Shown here: in pieces, positions 62,345 to 64,000 of the stretch
How the letters are laid out: each line of letters begins with the position of its first letter
How positions within the stretch are numbered: position 1 is the first letter of the stretch
DNA from: Hymenobacter nivis
GTDB lineage: Bacteria > Bacteroidota > Bacteroidia > Cytophagales > Hymenobacteraceae
Length of the DNA stretch: 64,000 nucleotides
NCBI RefSeq assembly: GCF_006439025.1
Contig: NZ_RCYZ01000001.1
Coordinates: 806,001 to 870,000, forward strand
Direction: 5' to 3'
Position numbers and translations under genes: made by a program
Notes under the pieces: generated by a model
What the model was told of the DNA's origin: nothing
What the model saw: the letters and a program-made list of their open reading frames with translations, nothing else
The model's database searches: none

Positions 62345-64000
62345 CTACCGATACCCGGCGGCTTGCAGCGCAAACAGCTCCGCGTAGCGGCCACCCTTGG
62401 CCAGCAGTTCTTCGTGGGAGCCAATTTCCACAAACTGGCCGTTTTCGATGACCAGAATGCGGTCGGCCATGCGCACGGTGCTGAAGCGGTGGCTGATGAG
62501 GACGGCGGTTTTGCCCTGGGTGAGCTCCTTGAAGCGCTCGAAGACTTCGAACTCGGCGCGGGCGTCGAGGGCGGCGGTGGGCTCATCAAGGATCAGGAGC
62601 TGGGCGTCGCGCATGTAGGCGCGGCCGAGGGCGATTTTCTGCCACTCGCCGCCGCTCAGGTCTACGCCGCCGCTGAAGCGGCGGCCAATCATCTGGTCGT
62701 AGCCGCCGGGCAGCTTGGCAATCACCGAATCGGCGAGGCTCTGGTGGGCGGCGGTTTCGATGCGGGGCTGGTTGTGGCGCTGGTCGATGCGGCCCACGGC
62801 CAGGTTTTGGCCGGCCGGCAGCTGGAAGCGCACAAAATCCTGGAAGATGACGCCAATTTCCTGGCGCAGCTCGGCGGGGTCGTACTCGCGCAGGTCGTGG
62901 CCGTCGAGCAGGATGCGGCCCTCCGCGGGGTCGTAGAGGCGGGCCAGGAGCTTGACGAGCGTGGTTTTACCGGCCCCGTTTTCGCCCACCAGCGCCAGCT
63001 TTTCGCCGGCGTGCAGCACGAAGGAGAGGTTGCGAATGGCCCATTTTGTACCATTCTTGTACTGGAACCCGACGTTTTCAAACTGAAACCCCTGCCGGAT
63101 GGGCCGGGGAAAGGGTCGGGCTATTTCGACGCCCACCGCCTGCCGCGTGATTTTGGGCCGCAGGGCAAAGAAATCAAAGAAATCCTGCAAGTACAAGGCC
63201 CCGTCGGCCACCGAGCTGAAGCGGCTCAGAATACCTTCGAGCAGGCCCCGCAGCCGCGCAAACGAGCCGGCCAGAAAGGTAAGCTGCCCGATGGAGATTT
63301 GCCCGGCCACGGCCCGCGCCAGAATGTAGACGTAGGCCCCGTAGTAGCCGGCCGCGCCCACCGCCGCGAACACCGTGCCCCAGCCCGCCCGCCGCAGCGC
63401 CAGGCCCTTGTTCTGGGCGTAAAACTTATCGGACAAGGTGCGGAAACGGTCCACCAAAAAGTCCGAGAGGCCGAAGATTTTCACCTCCTTGGCCGTTTCG
63501 TCGGAGGCCCCGGTCTGGCGCAGGTAGTCCAGTTCGCGGCGCTCGGGCGTCCAGGAGTGGCTGAGGGAGTAGCTGCGCTCGTTGAAGTGGCTCTCGCCGA
63601 GGAAGGCCGGCACTACGGCCAGCAGCAGCAGCCCCAGCAGCCACGGCTGGAAGGCTACCAGCCCGGCGGCCAGCAGCACGAGCGTCACGGCGTCCTGGCC
63701 CTGGGCCAGCACCTGGCTCATCAGCACCGAGCGTGAGAGCGTCTGGCGGCGGGCCCGCTCCAGCTTGTCGTAAAAGGCGCTGTCCTCAAACTGGTCCAAG
63801 TCGAGTTCGGCGGCGTGCTCCATCAGGCGGATGGAGGAGGCGTTGGCAAACAGGTCGCCGAGCAGCGAATCGAGCAAAGCCACGGCGCGGCCCGAGGCAT
63901 CGGCCAGCAGCACTAGGCCAAACTCCAGCGCCACCAGGGCCCCCACGGGCCCCAGGGCCCGCTCGGCAGCGGGCAGCCGCGTGAGCTGCACCACGTCGTC
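62345..64000 (-). CDS. ABC exporter, fused permease-ATPase (partial, N-terminus outside window)
   Basis: The frame is open to the window edge, so the true start lies beyond 64000; the visible part is about 550 residues. The permease half has several hydrophobic segments (LVLLAAGLVAFQPWLLGLLL, AAVGAAGYYGAYVYILARAV). The ATPase half has LALVGENGAGKTTLVKLLAR (Walker A), FQDFVRFQLPAGQNLAVGRI (Q-loop), DLSGGEWQKIALGRAYM (signature), QLLILDEPTAALDARAE (Walker B) and an H-loop in VLISHRFSTVRMAD. It is a half-transporter working as a dimer. The substrate, whether lipid, peptide or drug, cannot be told. Confidence 0.9.
   Translation of the reverse strand, partial: DDVVQLTRLPAAERALGPVGALVALEFGLVLLADASGRAVALLDSLLGDLFANASSIRLMEHAAELDLDQFEDSAFYDKLERARRQTLSRSVLMSQVLAQGQDAVTLVLLAAGLVAFQPWLLGLLLLAVVPAFLGESHFNERSYSLSHSWTPERRELDYLRQTGASDETAKEVKIFGLSDFLVDRFRTLSDKFYAQNKGLALRRAGWGTVFAAVGAAGYYGAYVYILARAVAGQISIGQLTFLAGSFARLRGLLEGILSRFSSVADGALYLQDFFDFFALRPKITRQAVGVEIARPFPRPIRQGFQFENVGFQYKNGTKWAIRNLSFVLHAGEKLALVGENGAGKTTLVKLLARLYDPAEGRILLDGHDLREYDPAELRQEIGVIFQDFVRFQLPAGQNLAVGRIDQRHNQPRIETAAHQSLADSVIAKLPGGYDQMIGRRFSGGVDLSGGEWQKIALGRAYMRDAQLLILDEPTAALDARAEFEVFERFKELTQGKTAVLISHRFSTVRMADRILVIENGQFVEIGSHEELLAKGGRYAELFALQAAGYR

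Overview
The window looks like chromosomal DNA of a pigmented, high-GC member of the Bacteroidota, most likely Hymenobacter or a close relative. The evidence is Oar-like TonB-dependent receptors, a CHU_C-type Ig-like repeat on a surface protein, promoters of the Bacteroidota form (a TTG-like -33 box, 19 bases, then TAnnTTTG), few Shine-Dalgarno sites, a proteorhodopsin-type pump with its retinal-forming Blh enzyme, and a very frequent GGGCCC-centred palindrome. The genus is an inference from these gene families; no rRNA gene is present. One tRNA-Ala(GGC) is seen, and no IS element, prophage or CRISPR array.

Layout. 1-4.7 kb: end of a large surface protein, an M42-type peptidase, a secreted TPR protein and a polytopic membrane protein. 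4.8-33.9 kb: a large surface-polysaccharide locus, almost all on the minus strand. It holds Fuc4NAc-type sugar genes (wecE and a WecD-like acetyltransferase), about twelve glycosyltransferases, a sugar epimerase, an alpha-1,2-fucosyltransferase on the opposite strand, a hexapeptide acyltransferase, an ABC exporter pair (wzm/wzt with a C-terminal Wzt domain), GDP-fucose genes (gmd, fcl), Fuc3N-type genes (fdtA, fdtB), UDP-glucuronate/UDP-xylose genes (ugd, uxs) and asnB. The stretch from about 13.4 to 23 kb is clearly richer in A+T than its flanks and lacks the GGGCCC motif, as expected for a strain-variable, horizontally exchanged core. 34-44 kb: an acyl-CoA-binding protein, a GlcD-type oxidase, an NlpC/P60 lipoprotein and two tandem paralogous Oar-like receptors. 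44-53 kb: tRNA-Ala, an HMA protein, cysE-cysK, a cupin, a TonB_C protein, MscS, a HEAT-cyclophilin fusion, an MJ1255-type glycosyltransferase and a lipoprotein. 53-59 kb: guanine deaminase followed by an apparent xdhA relic, a roadblock-like protein, a receiver-CRP regulator, rhodopsin and blh, then a urate-pathway pair (5-hydroxyisourate hydrolase plus a degenerate OHCU decarboxylase). 59-64 kb: a DUF4136 lipoprotein, a CDF transporter, a Uma2-family protein, an orphan and an ABC exporter cut by the window edge.

How it fits together. The polysaccharide locus makes several activated sugars (dTDP-amino sugars, GDP-fucose, UDP-xylose), assembles them with cytoplasmic glycosyltransferases and exports the chain through Wzm/Wzt. 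rmlA and rmlB are not here, so the dTDP-4-keto-6-deoxyglucose precursor must be made elsewhere. The rhodopsin carries a DTK motif (lysine at the proton-donor position) and is co-transcribed with blh; a regulator whose receiver lacks the phosphoacceptor Asp sits convergent to them. Around them lies what reads as a decaying purine-to-allantoin pathway: intact guaD, remnants of xdhA and uraD, and a hydroxyisourate hydrolase whose usual catalytic Arg is His. Many gene ends are marked by unusually long, near-perfect palindromes.
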